Below are positions 27,532-36,382 of a stretch of DNA of 64,000 nucleotides, one piece after another. Both the position numbers and the translations under genes were made by a program. Source of the stretch: CAWEYO01 sp963813315 (GTDB taxonomy: Bacteria > Pseudomonadota > Alphaproteobacteria > Rhizobiales > Rhizobiaceae). The stretch is taken from the NCBI GenBank assembly GCA_963813315.1, contig CAWEYO010000014.1, forward strand, positions 220,703 to 284,702. The letters are read 5' to 3'. A model generated the notes under the pieces. That model saw only the letters and a list, made by a program, of their open reading frames with translations. It made no database searches and was not told the DNA's origin. Numbering within the stretch: position 1 is the first letter of the stretch; each line of letters opens with the position of its first letter.

Positions 27532-27633
27532 TAAAGCGCATTGCTTCGAAACGGATTCATGCGACGCGCTTTAGGCTATTGTTTTTGTGCATGTCGTTTT
27601 CCCAAAACCGCTGCGCACTTTTGGGCGACATGC
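27532..27633. repeat. Two-hairpin rhizobial intergenic repeat
   Basis: Hairpin 1: TAAAGCGC (27532-27539) with GCGCTTTA (27566-27573). Hairpin 2: GCATGTCG (27589-27596) with CGACATGC (27626-27633), enclosing CCCAAAA (27601-27607) with TTTTGGG (27619-27625). The element resembles the ~100-bp mosaic repeats spread through rhizobial genomes. It lies between the OsmC promoter side and the 3' end of the AKR-RidA gene, where it could end transcription of the latter. Confidence 0.75.
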
Positions 27634-27634
27634 A

Positions 27635-29105
27635 TTAACTGTCCGACACAATCGCGTCAGCTTCTATTTCAACCTCGTAGTCGCCTATGAGATTTCCGAC
27701 TTGGACCAGCGTGTTTGCAGGCAACACTTCGCCAAACACCCGGCCATGCGCGCGAGATACCGCCTCCCATTTCGAAGCATCGCGAAGGTAGATCCGCGTG
27801 CGGACCACGTCAGTCATCTTGCCTCCGAGAGCAGTGATCGAGGCCGATATCTTGTCCAGAATGTAAGTCGTTTGGGCTCCCGCATCACCCGGCGCAACGC
27901 AGCGGTCCGATCCATGTGTCGCCGTGGTGCCGGAAACACAAATCTGGTCCTTGACCCTGACGGCGCGGCTATACCCCGCAATCGGTTCCCAGATGCTGCC
28001 AGACGGCGCTCGAAATCGCCCCGGCCGGCCGGGCACCGGCTCGGACTTGTAGACCGAGGGCACCGCGTCGAGGTGATGACTGAGATCGCCGGATGCGGTC
28101 AGATAGGGTGGGCGGCGATATTCATCGCCGCAGTCGCCGGGAATCGGAGTGGTCAAACGAAACGCTGCGTCAAGCCGAGCCTCGTCCTCGGCGTCGAGGG
28201 TGAGATCGAGAACCTTCTGATTGTCGAGGCGATGCTCGCTTTCAGTGATCCGCGCACCGATGATCGCAGCGGCAACCGTCTCGTGGTCAAGCACCCAAGC
28301 CGTCGCCACGTTCGAAATCGACACATTGTGCTTCGCGGCGATGTCGCCTGCTGCCGAGAGCACAGATTGAAAGACCTGCCAACCGCCGGCGGCCTCAATG
28401 AATCGTTTGTATTTCGACCGGCTCCAGTCGGGCATCGAGTTCGGGCTCAGCTTTTCCGAGCCATTTGTCGGACAAAAAACCGCCGCATAGCGTTCCATAG
28501 GCAAGCAGTTTGACGCCGGACTTCCGGCACACTTCGGAGAGCGGGCCGGCCGCACGGCGGTCCAGTAGCGAAAACGAAACCTGATTGGTAGCGATGGGAA
28601 TGCCGTCGGCTATGGCCAGCGCCAAATGCGCTGCATCGAAATTGGTGACACCGAGTGCCCCGATCAATCCTTCCTCCCGGAGCCGATTCATCTGATGCAA
28701 GGCATCGAGCCAGGCCGGATGATCGAAGGTCCACCAATGGAACTGAAGAAGATCAACCCTCTCTACACCAAGGCGCTCGAGCCGCTCCTGAACGCCCTTG
28801 CGGACCACGTCGGCAGTCATCGCGCCTGGTTCCGGGCACCATTTGGTGAAAGCAAGCGGCCGATGCTTGCCCGCCGGATACCGAGCGAGGAGGCGTCCGG
28901 CGATCAGTTCGGCGCTGCCATAGTGGTCGGCCATGTCGAATGTGTCGAAGCCGGCATCTACATAAGCCTTTAGTGCGTCGGCCGCGTGCTCCGGTTCCAG
29001 TGGACCACCATTCCGCTCGAGATCGGCGACTTGCCAGAGGCCGCAGACGAGGCGGGCTATGTTCAAGCCTCCGCCAAGTTCCGCCCGACTAGCGCTGGTT
29101 GACAT
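27635..29105 (-). pseudogene. Aldo/keto reductase-RidA fusion gene with a frameshift
   Basis: The 5' part (29105 to ~28415) is an aldo/keto reductase barrel: FDTFDMADHYGSAELIAG carries the catalytic Asp/Tyr, LAFTKWCPEP the Lys, LLQFHWWTFDH the His strand. The 3' part in another frame completes the barrel (KYKRFIEAAGGWQVFQSVL, ATAWVLDHETVAAAIIGAR) and continues into a RidA/YjgF domain (YSRAVRVKDQICVSGTTAT, LGGKMTDVVRTRIYLRDASK). Dropping one base of the TTT at 28412-28414 (plus strand) gives one ~490-residue protein. Its start overlaps livM by 17 bp. RidA domains remove reactive enamines/imines, suggesting that the reductase pathway makes such an intermediate. Confidence 0.8.
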
Positions 29106-30108
29106 TCATTGCCTCGTTCGTCCCGGGTTCAACAGCGCTGTCGTGGCCGATGGCCGATGGCGTCAAGACATGGCGGGATACGACACTCACCTCTCCCAGC
29201 AATCCGCGCGGACGCAGGAGCAGAATCGCACATAGCGTCACGCCAATGAGGACAATTTGCAACGACGCAGCCCGCGCCTGCTGTTCTGGGGGGAAGACTG
29301 CCGAGACCGCGCTAGCCGAGACCGCCCATAATCCCCAGACAATCACCGCGCCGAGGATGGCGCCGCGATTGTTGCCGGAGCCGCCGACGATCAGCATTGC
29401 CCAGACTTGAAACGTGAGGGTCGGCAGATAGTTGTCCGGCGCAATAAATCCGATGAAATGTGCCTGAGTGGCGCCGGCAAGTCCCATGATTGCACCGCCG
29501 ATTGCGAACGCCTGCAGACGGAAGCGCACGGCATTCTTGCCGAGCGCAAGCGCGGCGGTCTCATCCTCTCGGATGGCACGCAGCACCCTGCCCCAGGGGC
29601 TACGAACGAGTCGCTCAAGTCCGAAATAGACAGAGGCGACTACCGCTATGAGCACCACCAGATTGAGCGCGCTGAATAAGGACGGATTGCCTGCTTTGCC
29701 TGCGAAGAGACGCGGAATGAAGCCAATGCCGAACGGGCCGCCCGTGATCGCCTCCAGATTGAGAAGACACAGCTGAACCGCAACGGCAACGCCAAAGGTC
29801 GCGATGGCGAGGTAGTCCGCGCGGAGCCTGATCGTCAACGCGCCGACGAGAAAGGTCGCCAGCCCTGCGGCCAGTGCGCCGCCGAGCCAGCCGACTATGA
29901 TCGGCATCTCGAAGCCACCGAAACGGCCAGGCGCATCCGGCGTTGTCAGGAGGGCAGAGACATAGGCGCCGATGGCGACAAAACCTGCGATGCCTACGTT
30001 GAAGAGGCCCGTTTGCCCCCACTGGATGTTGAGGCCGAGGCAGATGATGGCAAAGGTCAGCGCCATTGTCAGGAAGAATGCGCCATAGGCCAAAAGGTCG
30101 AAAATCAT
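29089..30108 (-). CDS. livM: Branched-chain amino acid-type ABC permease, LivM class
   Basis: A 339-residue membrane protein. LivM features: GLNIQWGQTGLFNVGIAGFVAIGAYVSA near the N-terminus, RLRADYLAIATFGVAV, the cytoplasmic loop GRVLRAIREDETAALALGKN, and AMLIVGGSGNNRGAILGAV. ATG 30108 overlaps livH by 4 bp. The C-terminus runs ~30 residues past the last helix. The 3' end overlaps the AKR-RidA gene, placing that enzyme in the transporter operon. The ligand may not be an amino acid. Confidence 0.9.
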   Translation of the reverse strand: MIFDLLAYGAFFLTMALTFAIICLGLNIQWGQTGLFNVGIAGFVAIGAYVSALLTTPDAPGRFGGFEMPIIVGWLGGALAAGLATFLVGALTIRLRADYLAIATFGVAVAVQLCLLNLEAITGGPFGIGFIPRLFAGKAGNPSLFSALNLVVLIAVVASVYFGLERLVRSPWGRVLRAIREDETAALALGKNAVRFRLQAFAIGGAIMGLAGATQAHFIGFIAPDNYLPTLTFQVWAMLIVGGSGNNRGAILGAVIVWGLWAVSASAVSAVFPPEQQARAASLQIVLIGVTLCAILLLRPRGLLGEVSVVSRHVLTPSAIGHDSAVEPGTNEAMNVNQR

Positions 30109-31016
30109 TCCCCTCTCCCGAACAGTCCCTGGGGCCGCAAGAGCAGGATAAGAACAAGGATGACGAAGGCGACCGCGGCGCGCCACTGTGCGCCGATCAA
30201 CTGGACAGCCAATGCTTCGGCGAGGCCGACAATCAGGCCGGCGATCATCGCGCCAGGCACGCTGCCGATGCCTCCGAGAATGGCAGCGGCAAAAAGAGGC
30301 AACAGAAGGTCGAGCCCCATGTGCGGACGGATCTGCACGAGCAGTCCGGCCATGATGCCGGCAATGCAGGCGAGACCGGCACCGAGCACCCACACCGTCC
30401 GGATGACCTGGCGGACATCGATGCCAACGACGCCGGAAAGCTGCTGGTTTTCACTTACGGCGCGCATCGAGCGGCCGATCGCCGTGCGGGTGAGCAGGAG
30501 ATGGACAGACCCAACCAGTACGGCCGCCACGGCAAGCGTGAGCAGTTGATCCGGGGTGGCGCGCAACCCGCCGCCAAGCGGAAACGCGATCTGCAGCGCC
30601 TTCGTGTAATAGGCCGGTTGCGAGGTGAAAACGAACTCCAGCAGGTTGCGCAAGGTGAGTGCTGCGCCAAAGCTGGCCATAACCAGAATGATCACCACGC
30701 TGCGGCGAGCGCGCAGTGGGCCGAAGAGCACGGCATCGACGAGAAGCGCCAGCCCTGCGGTGAGCGCGACGGCAATGACTGCCGCGATCGGCAGCGACCA
30801 GCCAAACGAAAACGGTCCGATTGGGGTCAGCAGGGACACGGAAGAATAACCAAGCACGCCGCTCACCGCGAGGGCGAAGTAGGCACCCCAGGCTACGAAT
30901 TCACCGTGGGCGAAATTGGCAAAGCGCAGGATCGAGTAAGTCAGCGTCACGCCGATCGCACCAAGGCCGATCATCGCGCCGGTGAGGAGGCCGTCCATCA
31001 GCGCCTGCGGGTTCAT
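30105..31016 (-). CDS. livH: Branched-chain amino acid-type ABC permease, LivH class
   Basis: A 303-residue membrane protein with LivH features: GLGAIGVTLTYSILRFANFAHGEFVAWGAYFAL, RSMRAVSENQQLSGVVGIDV (cytoplasmic coupling loop) and LFAAAILGGIGSVPGAMIAGLIVG. It overlaps livM and livF by 4 bp each, so the genes are translationally coupled in the order livG-F-H-M. Confidence 0.92.
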   Translation of the reverse strand: MNPQALMDGLLTGAMIGLGAIGVTLTYSILRFANFAHGEFVAWGAYFALAVSGVLGYSSVSLLTPIGPFSFGWSLPIAAVIAVALTAGLALLVDAVLFGPLRARRSVVIILVMASFGAALTLRNLLEFVFTSQPAYYTKALQIAFPLGGGLRATPDQLLTLAVAAVLVGSVHLLLTRTAIGRSMRAVSENQQLSGVVGIDVRQVIRTVWVLGAGLACIAGIMAGLLVQIRPHMGLDLLLPLFAAAILGGIGSVPGAMIAGLIVGLAEALAVQLIGAQWRAAVAFVILVLILLLRPQGLFGRGE

Positions 31017-31768
31017 GCCACAGGCCTTTGAGCGCGGCGGGCGCCGAGATAGAGCTCCGCAACGATCGGGTCTTCAGCCAATTGGGATGCCGAACCCTCG
31101 TGGGCGACCAGTCCCTCGACGAGAATGACGGCTCGATCGGCGATGGCCAATGCAGCTTTCACATTCTGTTCGACCAGAACGGTGGTGACGCCGGCATGAT
31201 TGATTGTCCTGAGACGATCGAAGACCCCCGACACGATCTTAGGTGACAGGCCCGCAGATGGTTCGTCCAGGATCAGAACGGATGGCTCGACCACAAGCGC
31301 GCGTGCGACAGCGAGCATCTGTCGCTGGCCGCCGGAGAGGTGGCCAGCGCGATGCGACGGTCGTACCGCGAGATCCGGAAACATGGCATAGAGCGCGGTG
31401 ATCCTGGCGTTTCGCTTTTCCTTCGGCAGGATGTTGGCGGCGACCTGAAGGTTCTCGTGAATTGTGAGCGTGGCAAATATGTTCTCGGTCTGAGGAACGA
31501 AGGCGAGGCCATGCCTGATCTTTTCGTGGCTGGGCATTGCGGTGATGTTGGCACTGCCGAGAAGCACGGTCCCCGAATGCACCGGAACCAATCCTGCGAT
31601 CGTCTTGACCAATGTGGATTTGCCGGCGCCGTTCGGCCCAAGCAGGACAACGAATTCGCCGGCGCGCACCGAAAGGTCGACACCGCGCACGATCGGGAGA
31701 TCGCGTTCATAGCCAGCGACGAGCGCCTGCGTGGAGAGGATGAAGGGACTTTCCGGCCTTCCTATCAC
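31013..31768 (-). CDS. livF: Branched-chain amino acid-type ABC ATPase, LivF class
   Basis: A 251-residue ATPase: Walker A GPNGAGKS, Q-loop FVPQTENIF, signature LSGGQRQM, Walker B VLILDEPSAGLSP, and the LivF-type tail VLVEQNVKAALAIADRAVILVEG. Overlaps both livG and livH by 4 bp. Confidence 0.93.
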   Translation of the reverse strand: MIGRPESPFILSTQALVAGYERDLPIVRGVDLSVRAGEFVVLLGPNGAGKSTLVKTIAGLVPVHSGTVLLGSANITAMPSHEKIRHGLAFVPQTENIFATLTIHENLQVAANILPKEKRNARITALYAMFPDLAVRPSHRAGHLSGGQRQMLAVARALVVEPSVLILDEPSAGLSPKIVSGVFDRLRTINHAGVTTVLVEQNVKAALAIADRAVILVEGLVAHEGSASQLAEDPIVAELYLGARRAQRPVA

Positions 31769-32568
31769 GCCACGCCCCCAAGATAGGCCTCAACAACCGC
31801 CGCATGGCTGGAAACCTCCGCGGGCGTCCCCTCGGCCAGAAGCTTGCCGGCGGCCATGACGACAACGCGGCCGCAGAGCCGGGCTACCATCTCCATATTG
31901 TGCTCGATGAGCAATATGGTCTTGCCACGGGCATTCAGCTCGATCACGCGAGCGATGATCAGCTCGAGCAGCGTTGGATTGACGCCAGCCGCCGGTTCGT
32001 CAAGCAAGATGATTTCCGGGTCTGCCATCAGAATCCGCGCCAGTTCGAGAAGCTTGCGCTGGCCTCCGGATAGAATCCGCGCCGGTTCATTCTGCAGTTT
32101 CGAGAGAAGCACGAAATCAAGCAGCGTCCGCGCCTTCTCGATCGCTGCCCGCTCCTCAGTCGCGACGCGCCCGGGGCCGATGAAATTCGTCCAGAAGCGC
32201 TCGCCAGACTGATGCTGAGCGCCCGTCAAGACATTTTCGAGCACTGTCATTTCGGCGAATGGCCGCGAAATCTGGAACGTACGCCCGAGGCCTCGCGCGA
32301 TGCGCTTGTCGGCTCCCTCCCGCGATACTTCTACGTCCGCGATCCTGATCTCGCCGGATGTCGGCTTGAGGCTTCCGGCCAACAGATTGAACAGCGTCGT
32401 CTTTCCGGCGCCATTGGGTCCGATCAGGCCGACCATCTCGCCGCGGCGTATAGCGACTGACATGCCGTCCACGGCATGCAGGCCGCCAAATCGCTTCACG
32501 ACGTTCCTCGCCTCGATCAGGGGCGCGCTCACTGTTGCCGAACCGTTCGTTGCGAGGGGAGCGTGCAT
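31765..32568 (-). CDS. livG: Branched-chain amino acid-type ABC ATPase, LivG class
   Basis: A 267-residue ATPase and first gene of the minus-strand transporter operon. Walker A GPNGAGKT, GRTFQISRPFAEMTVLENV, signature LSGGQRKLLELARIL, Walker B IILLDEPAAGVNP and EHNMEMVARLCGRVVVM match LivG. ATG 32568 is chosen; an ATG at 32604 is possible and neither has a good ribosome site. About 200 bp separate it from a divergent TIGR04076-type gene, presumably holding a shared promoter region. Confidence 0.92.
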   Translation of the reverse strand: MHAPLATNGSATVSAPLIEARNVVKRFGGLHAVDGMSVAIRRGEMVGLIGPNGAGKTTLFNLLAGSLKPTSGEIRIADVEVSREGADKRIARGLGRTFQISRPFAEMTVLENVLTGAQHQSGERFWTNFIGPGRVATEERAAIEKARTLLDFVLLSKLQNEPARILSGGQRKLLELARILMADPEIILLDEPAAGVNPTLLELIIARVIELNARGKTILLIEHNMEMVARLCGRVVVMAAGKLLAEGTPAEVSSHAAVVEAYLGGVA

Positions 32569-32771
32569 AAGAACTGACTGATCCCAGCTGCGGCGTTCCC
32601 TCATCCATGGAGTCTTTGATGCTGGCTAGGTGTTGAGGATCGTCGACCCGGCAGACACGACGCGATAGAGTTGGCGCAATGCGCGCCCTGACCGATGTTA
32701 TCATACGTTCTTTCGAGCACATACGCGACTGTCTCGACGCCAAGGGCGCCAGCGAAATGCGGGAGTGAACG

Positions 32772-33119
32772 ATGACCTATGACCAGGAATTCGAACTCTA
32801 TGATCTTCGCGTCGAAGTGACCGCGCCGGAAAGTGGCCCCATCTATTGCGGCGCCAAGCCCGGCGACCATTTCGAGGTCCGTGGTGAGATGCTCCATCTG
32901 CCATCGGGACAAGGCTTCTCGATCTATTCGCTGGCTGCGGTCCTTCCGCTTCTCGCGGCCAAGCAACGCCCCACCGACAAGAATGACTGGATGACGACGG
33001 ACGCCGAGGTTGCCTGCCCAGACCCGAATTGCTCCACGCGACTCCGTATCACCCGCACCGGCCTTCGCCGGTTCAAGCATTCCGATACGACCGCCGTACC
33101 GCTCCCCCTGCGCGATTGA
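32772..33119 (+). CDS. TIGR04076-type small cysteine protein
   Basis: A 115-residue protein with DLRVEVTAPESGPIYCGAKPGDHFEV at the N-terminus, SIYSLAAVLPLLAAKQR in the middle and VACPDPNCSTRLRITRTG near the C-terminus, the layout of the TIGR04076 family. The family is small, often next to aldo/keto reductases, with no assigned reaction. Cys residues in IYCG and CPDPNC could coordinate metal. It is 8 bp upstream of the aldo/keto reductase and divergent from the transporter operon. Confidence 0.75.
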   Translation: MTYDQEFELYDLRVEVTAPESGPIYCGAKPGDHFEVRGEMLHLPSGQGFSIYSLAAVLPLLAAKQRPTDKNDWMTTDAEVACPDPNCSTRLRITRTGLRRFKHSDTTAVPLPLRD

Positions 33120-33127
33120 AAACACAG

Positions 33128-34177
33128 ATGCAGAAATTCCGACTGTCGCCGGACTACGAAATATCGCGGGTTATTCGCGGTGGCTGGCAAATGGCCGGCG
33201 GGCACGGAAAAATTGCTCTCGACGAAGCAATCGCGGATATGGCGGCCTTTGCTGATGCAGGCATCAACACGTTCGATTGCGCGGATATCTACACGGGCGT
33301 TGAGGAACTGATCGGCCGGTTCCGCGCGCAATACAGAAACCTGCGGGGCGAAGAAGCACTCGCCCAGGTCCGCGTGCACACGAAATTTGTGCCAGACCTC
33401 GACATCCTCCCGCAAATTACGAAGTCGCATGTCGAACGCGTGATCGACCAGTCATTGCGCCGGCTCAAGACGGAGCAGCTCGACCTGGTCCAGTTCCACT
33501 GGTGGGACTACAGCCTCCCCTTATGGCTTGAAGCCGCACATTGGCTCGACGAACTCCGTCGCGCAGGCAAGATCCGCAATCTCGGCGGCACAAATTTCGA
33601 CACCGAACACATGACCGCGATCATCGACAGCGGTGTGCCGCTTATCTCGATGCAAGTCCAATATTCGCTGCTCGACTGCCGTCCAGCGAATTTAATGGTA
33701 CCTGCGATCATGGATCGCGGCGCTTCGCTGCTCTGCTACGGAAGCGTTGCCGGGGGTTTCTTAAGCGACCGCTGGCTCGGCGCCTCCGAGCCTCGGGAGC
33801 CATTGGAAAACCGCTCGTTGACAAAATACAAGCTCATCATCGACGACTTCGGCGGCTGGGATCTGTTCCAGACGCTGCTTGGAGCACTGCGGAAAACGGC
33901 CGACCGGCACGAAACCGATATAGCAACCATTGCCAGCGCCGCCGTTCTCAGGCGACCGGGGGTAGCTGGCGTGATAGTAGGCGCACGCAACCGCGCGCAC
34001 CTCGCATCCAATTTGGCAATCTCCGCCGTCGCCCTGACGGACAAGGATATGGCCGGCATCGATGCAGTGCTCACATCGGCCAAACCGCTTTCGGGCGACG
34101 TCTATGCGCTCGAGCGCGACCGAACGGGCCGCCACGGGTCGATCATGAAATACAACCTCAACAAAGGAGCTGCCTGA
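33128..34177 (+). CDS. Aldo/keto reductase
   Basis: A 349-residue NAD(P)H-dependent barrel enzyme. Catalytic residues appear in NTFDCADIYTGVEELIG (Asp, Tyr), VRVHTKFVP (Lys) and LVQFHWWDYSLP (His). It is the same subfamily as the reductase part of the frameshifted AKR-RidA gene on the other side of the transporter (shared LVQ/LLQFHWW, GGFLSD-WLG, KYK-I..-GGW, GVIVGARN) but has no RidA domain. ATG 33128 gives the family start; the long open frame upstream is a shadow of the neighbouring gene. Likely acts on the imported compound or its breakdown product. Confidence 0.87.
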   Translation: MQKFRLSPDYEISRVIRGGWQMAGGHGKIALDEAIADMAAFADAGINTFDCADIYTGVEELIGRFRAQYRNLRGEEALAQVRVHTKFVPDLDILPQITKSHVERVIDQSLRRLKTEQLDLVQFHWWDYSLPLWLEAAHWLDELRRAGKIRNLGGTNFDTEHMTAIIDSGVPLISMQVQYSLLDCRPANLMVPAIMDRGASLLCYGSVAGGFLSDRWLGASEPREPLENRSLTKYKLIIDDFGGWDLFQTLLGALRKTADRHETDIATIASAAVLRRPGVAGVIVGARNRAHLASNLAISAVALTDKDMAGIDAVLTSAKPLSGDVYALERDRTGRHGSIMKYNLNKGAA

Positions 34178-34350
34178 CACTAGTGTGGTGGATTTGAAGT
34201 TCCTGTCATTTCCGTGGCATCCGCGTTCAGGAACTTCAAATCCGTAAACCACACGAGATTCAATAAGTTGCTAGTGTGGCTTTGAATCCGAAATTCGATC
34301 CGAGCCTCGCTCCAAGGTAATACGAATTTCGGATTCGCCACACTAGCGCA
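34178..34350. repeat. Double-hairpin palindromic element
   Basis: Hairpin 1 has perfect 16-bp arms GGATTTGAAGTTCCTG (34190-34205) and its complement (34228-34243), extended by GTGTGGT (34183-34189) with ACCACAC (34248-34254). Hairpin 2 pairs CTAGTGTGGC (34271-34280) with GCCACACTAG (34337-34346) and GAATCCGAAATTCG (34284-34297) with its complement (34323-34336). Both outer stems share the GTGTGG/CCACAC wording, which suggests a composite mobile or terminator-like repeat. It lies between the reductase and the solute-binding protein gene. Confidence 0.8.
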
Positions 34351-34413
34351 GTGAACGTTTTCCTGACCATCGGCCGGCAGGGAACCGGCCAAACAAAAAG
34401 AAAGGGGAATGAA

Positions 34414-35682
34414 ATGAGAAAGACTTTGCTTCTTACCGCCGCGCTTTCCACTTTGACGATCGGCGCTATTTCGTCGGCAAGTGCGGCCGATTGCGACATC
34501 ACCATCGGTATGGTGATGGAACTGACGGGCCCGGCCGGTGCTTATGGCCAAGCCGGCGCGAAAGCTGTCGATATGGCGTTCCGAGATTTCAACGAAGCCG
34601 GCGGCGTGGGCGGCTGCAAGCTCGTGAGTGACACGCGCGACAGCCAGAGCCAGGGAACAGTCGCGGTCGACCAGGCGACGCAGCTCGTCAACATCAAGAA
34701 GGTGCCCGTGATCATAGGCGGCATCATCTCTTCGGTGTCGATTCCGATCCTGACTTCCGTGACGGCTCCTGCCGGTGTCGTTCAGGTTTCGCCGGCCTCG
34801 TCATCGCCGACGCTGACGCAGCTTGGCCGTGACGGCAAGACCAACGGCGTCTTTTTTCGGACGATCACATCCGACGCACTCCAGGGAACCGCGGCGGCCA
34901 AGTTCGCTCTCGACCAGGGGCTGAAGAAAATCGCGATCATCCACGTCAACAACGACTTCGGCGTGAACATGGTGCGCGAGTTCAAAGCCGCTTATGAAAA
35001 ACTCGGTGGCATCATCACTTCGCTCACCCCCTACAATGAAAAACAGGCCAGCTATTCGGCCGAGGCGAGCACGGCGATGTCGGGTGAGCCGGAAGCGCTC
35101 TATCTGGTGAGCTATCCGGTCGACGGCGCCACAATTGCCCGCGCCTGGATATCCAATGGCGGGCCGCAAAAGTTCCTGCTGAATGACGGCATGAATTCAT
35201 CCGATTTCATCAGCGCGGTAGGCGCCCAGTATCTGGAAAACGCCTTCGGCACGTCCTCAGGCACAAGCCAGACGGCATCCACTGACTATTTCAACGCCAA
35301 TTTCGAAAGCTTCTCCGGCGGAATCAAACCGGATGCACCCGCTGCAGACAGGTCCTACGATGCTGGCGCCATCGTGGGATTGGCCGTGGCGAAGGCCGGC
35401 AAGGGCGATGCGGCTGCGATCAAGGCGGCCATCCCGGCAGTCGTGGCCGAAGGCGGCGAACCTATCCACGCCGGCAAGGAGGAGTTTGCCAAGGCACTGG
35501 CACTGATCAAGGACGGCAAGCCCGTCAAATATGAGGGCGTCATCGGACCGGTCAGCTTCGACCAATATGGCGACATCACCGGCCCGTTCCGCCTATGGCG
35601 TATCCAGTCCGGCGAAGTGAAGACCGTCGGTGAAATGAGTGCCGAAGAAGTCACGACGCTCAAGGGGGAACTGACTAAATAG
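34414..35682 (+). CDS. Periplasmic ligand-binding protein, LivK/Peripla_BP_6 type
   Basis: A 422-residue exported protein, signal peptide MRKTLLLTAALSTLTIGAISSASA, then the type I binding fold: DITIGMVMELTGPAGAYGQAG, the segment VPVIIGGIISSVSIPILTSV, and KKIAIIHVNNDFGVNM. It should deliver the ligand to LivGFHM on the opposite strand. Clustering with two aldo/keto reductases and RidA argues for a carbonyl- or amine-containing ligand rather than a plain branched-chain amino acid. AAAGGGGAATGAA ribosome site precedes ATG 34414. Confidence 0.9.
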   Translation: MRKTLLLTAALSTLTIGAISSASAADCDITIGMVMELTGPAGAYGQAGAKAVDMAFRDFNEAGGVGGCKLVSDTRDSQSQGTVAVDQATQLVNIKKVPVIIGGIISSVSIPILTSVTAPAGVVQVSPASSSPTLTQLGRDGKTNGVFFRTITSDALQGTAAAKFALDQGLKKIAIIHVNNDFGVNMVREFKAAYEKLGGIITSLTPYNEKQASYSAEASTAMSGEPEALYLVSYPVDGATIARAWISNGGPQKFLLNDGMNSSDFISAVGAQYLENAFGTSSGTSQTASTDYFNANFESFSGGIKPDAPAADRSYDAGAIVGLAVAKAGKGDAAAIKAAIPAVVAEGGEPIHAGKEEFAKALALIKDGKPVKYEGVIGPVSFDQYGDITGPFRLWRIQSGEVKTVGEMSAEEVTTLKGELTK

Positions 35683-35708
35683 ACTTTTTCGCCGGCATGA
35701 TCGCGATT

Positions 35709-35728
35709 GGGGGCGTTTCCGCGCCCCC
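35709..35728 (+). terminator. GC-rich hairpin after the binding-protein gene
   Basis: GGGGGCG (35709-35715) pairs with CGCCCCC (35722-35728) around a six-base loop, 26 bp after the stop. There is no U-run, so it may be a weak or Rho-assisted terminator or an mRNA 3' stabiliser. Confidence 0.5.
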
Positions 35729-35804
35729 CTCTGCCTCGAGCTCAAATGATCGCGCCAGCGCGCCATGATGCTGGTCGCGCCCCATCCACCACTGCTCGTT
35801 CCTT

Positions 35805-36008
35805 TCAGAACCCGAACGAGATCTGAAACTTGCCCTCCCAAATATCCAGTCCGCTCTGGCCGAAGCTGAGATAACCGCCGCTGGCTTCGACCTGAACGGT
35901 ATTGTTGAGCAGCATGCGCGCGCCTGCACGCAGGGTCCCGGCCCAGGCTGAAGGGGTCGCCAGCAAGAGGTCTGCCGTCAGGATCTGGCCGCCATCCTCG
36001 GCAGTCAG
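35805..36008 (-). pseudogene. C-terminal fragment of an autotransporter beta-barrel
   Basis: Translation gives 67 residues with alternating strands and the autotransporter ending: SAWAGTLRAGARMLLNNT, VQVEASGGYLSFGQSGLD, IWEGKFQISFGF followed by a stop. Ending in Phe with alternating aromatic residues is the outer-membrane barrel signature. No upstream part is seen; the frame closes at a TGA just above 36020. A normal barrel domain is ~270 residues and the passenger much longer, so only the last few strands remain. It marks the left border of the inositol island and is evidence for rearrangement there. Confidence 0.55.
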
Positions 36009-36382
36009 ACAATCACGTCTCCAGCAATGATGACATCATAGTGGGGTGTCTGAGACCGCGGCTCCCCGAAAGATAGCACCCCCGACCGACAAGGCCGGGC
36101 TTCACCCCTGCGAGACTACCGGCGCGGAGTGGTGCTTCAACCAGATAACGCACTTCGCGGCGAGGTATGCTCGCGGCTACCATATGTTGTCCCCTCATCC
36201 GGAGCGAGCTGCGTAACAGGCGTCGGCATCGACCAAGCTGTTCGGCCCGGACGCCCTGGAGCACACCAATCGACGCGCTTGAATTCAAGTCCGGAAAAGA
36301 ATCGTTGGTTTTGGAACTGGCATCCTCTATCAAGCTCTCGATCAGAAGTGATGTCTATGCCTCAAGAAGAGAGGGACGCGTG
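36009..36382. other. Gap upstream of the LacI-type regulator
   Basis: About 370 bases with no gene I can support. Its right end holds a ribosome site (AGAGAGGGACG) for the regulator and presumably its promoter. The left part continues the scar left by the autotransporter fragment. Confidence 0.35.

Noticed and set aside
34190..34346. Simple Rho-independent terminators after the reductase gene
   Set aside because: Stems are too long, lack a T-run and share outer motifs; a composite repeat describes them better.
36013..36333. 106-codon minus-strand frame upstream of the LacI gene
   Set aside because: No recognisable homology, no ribosome site, and it runs against the regulator promoter; kept only as part of a gap.
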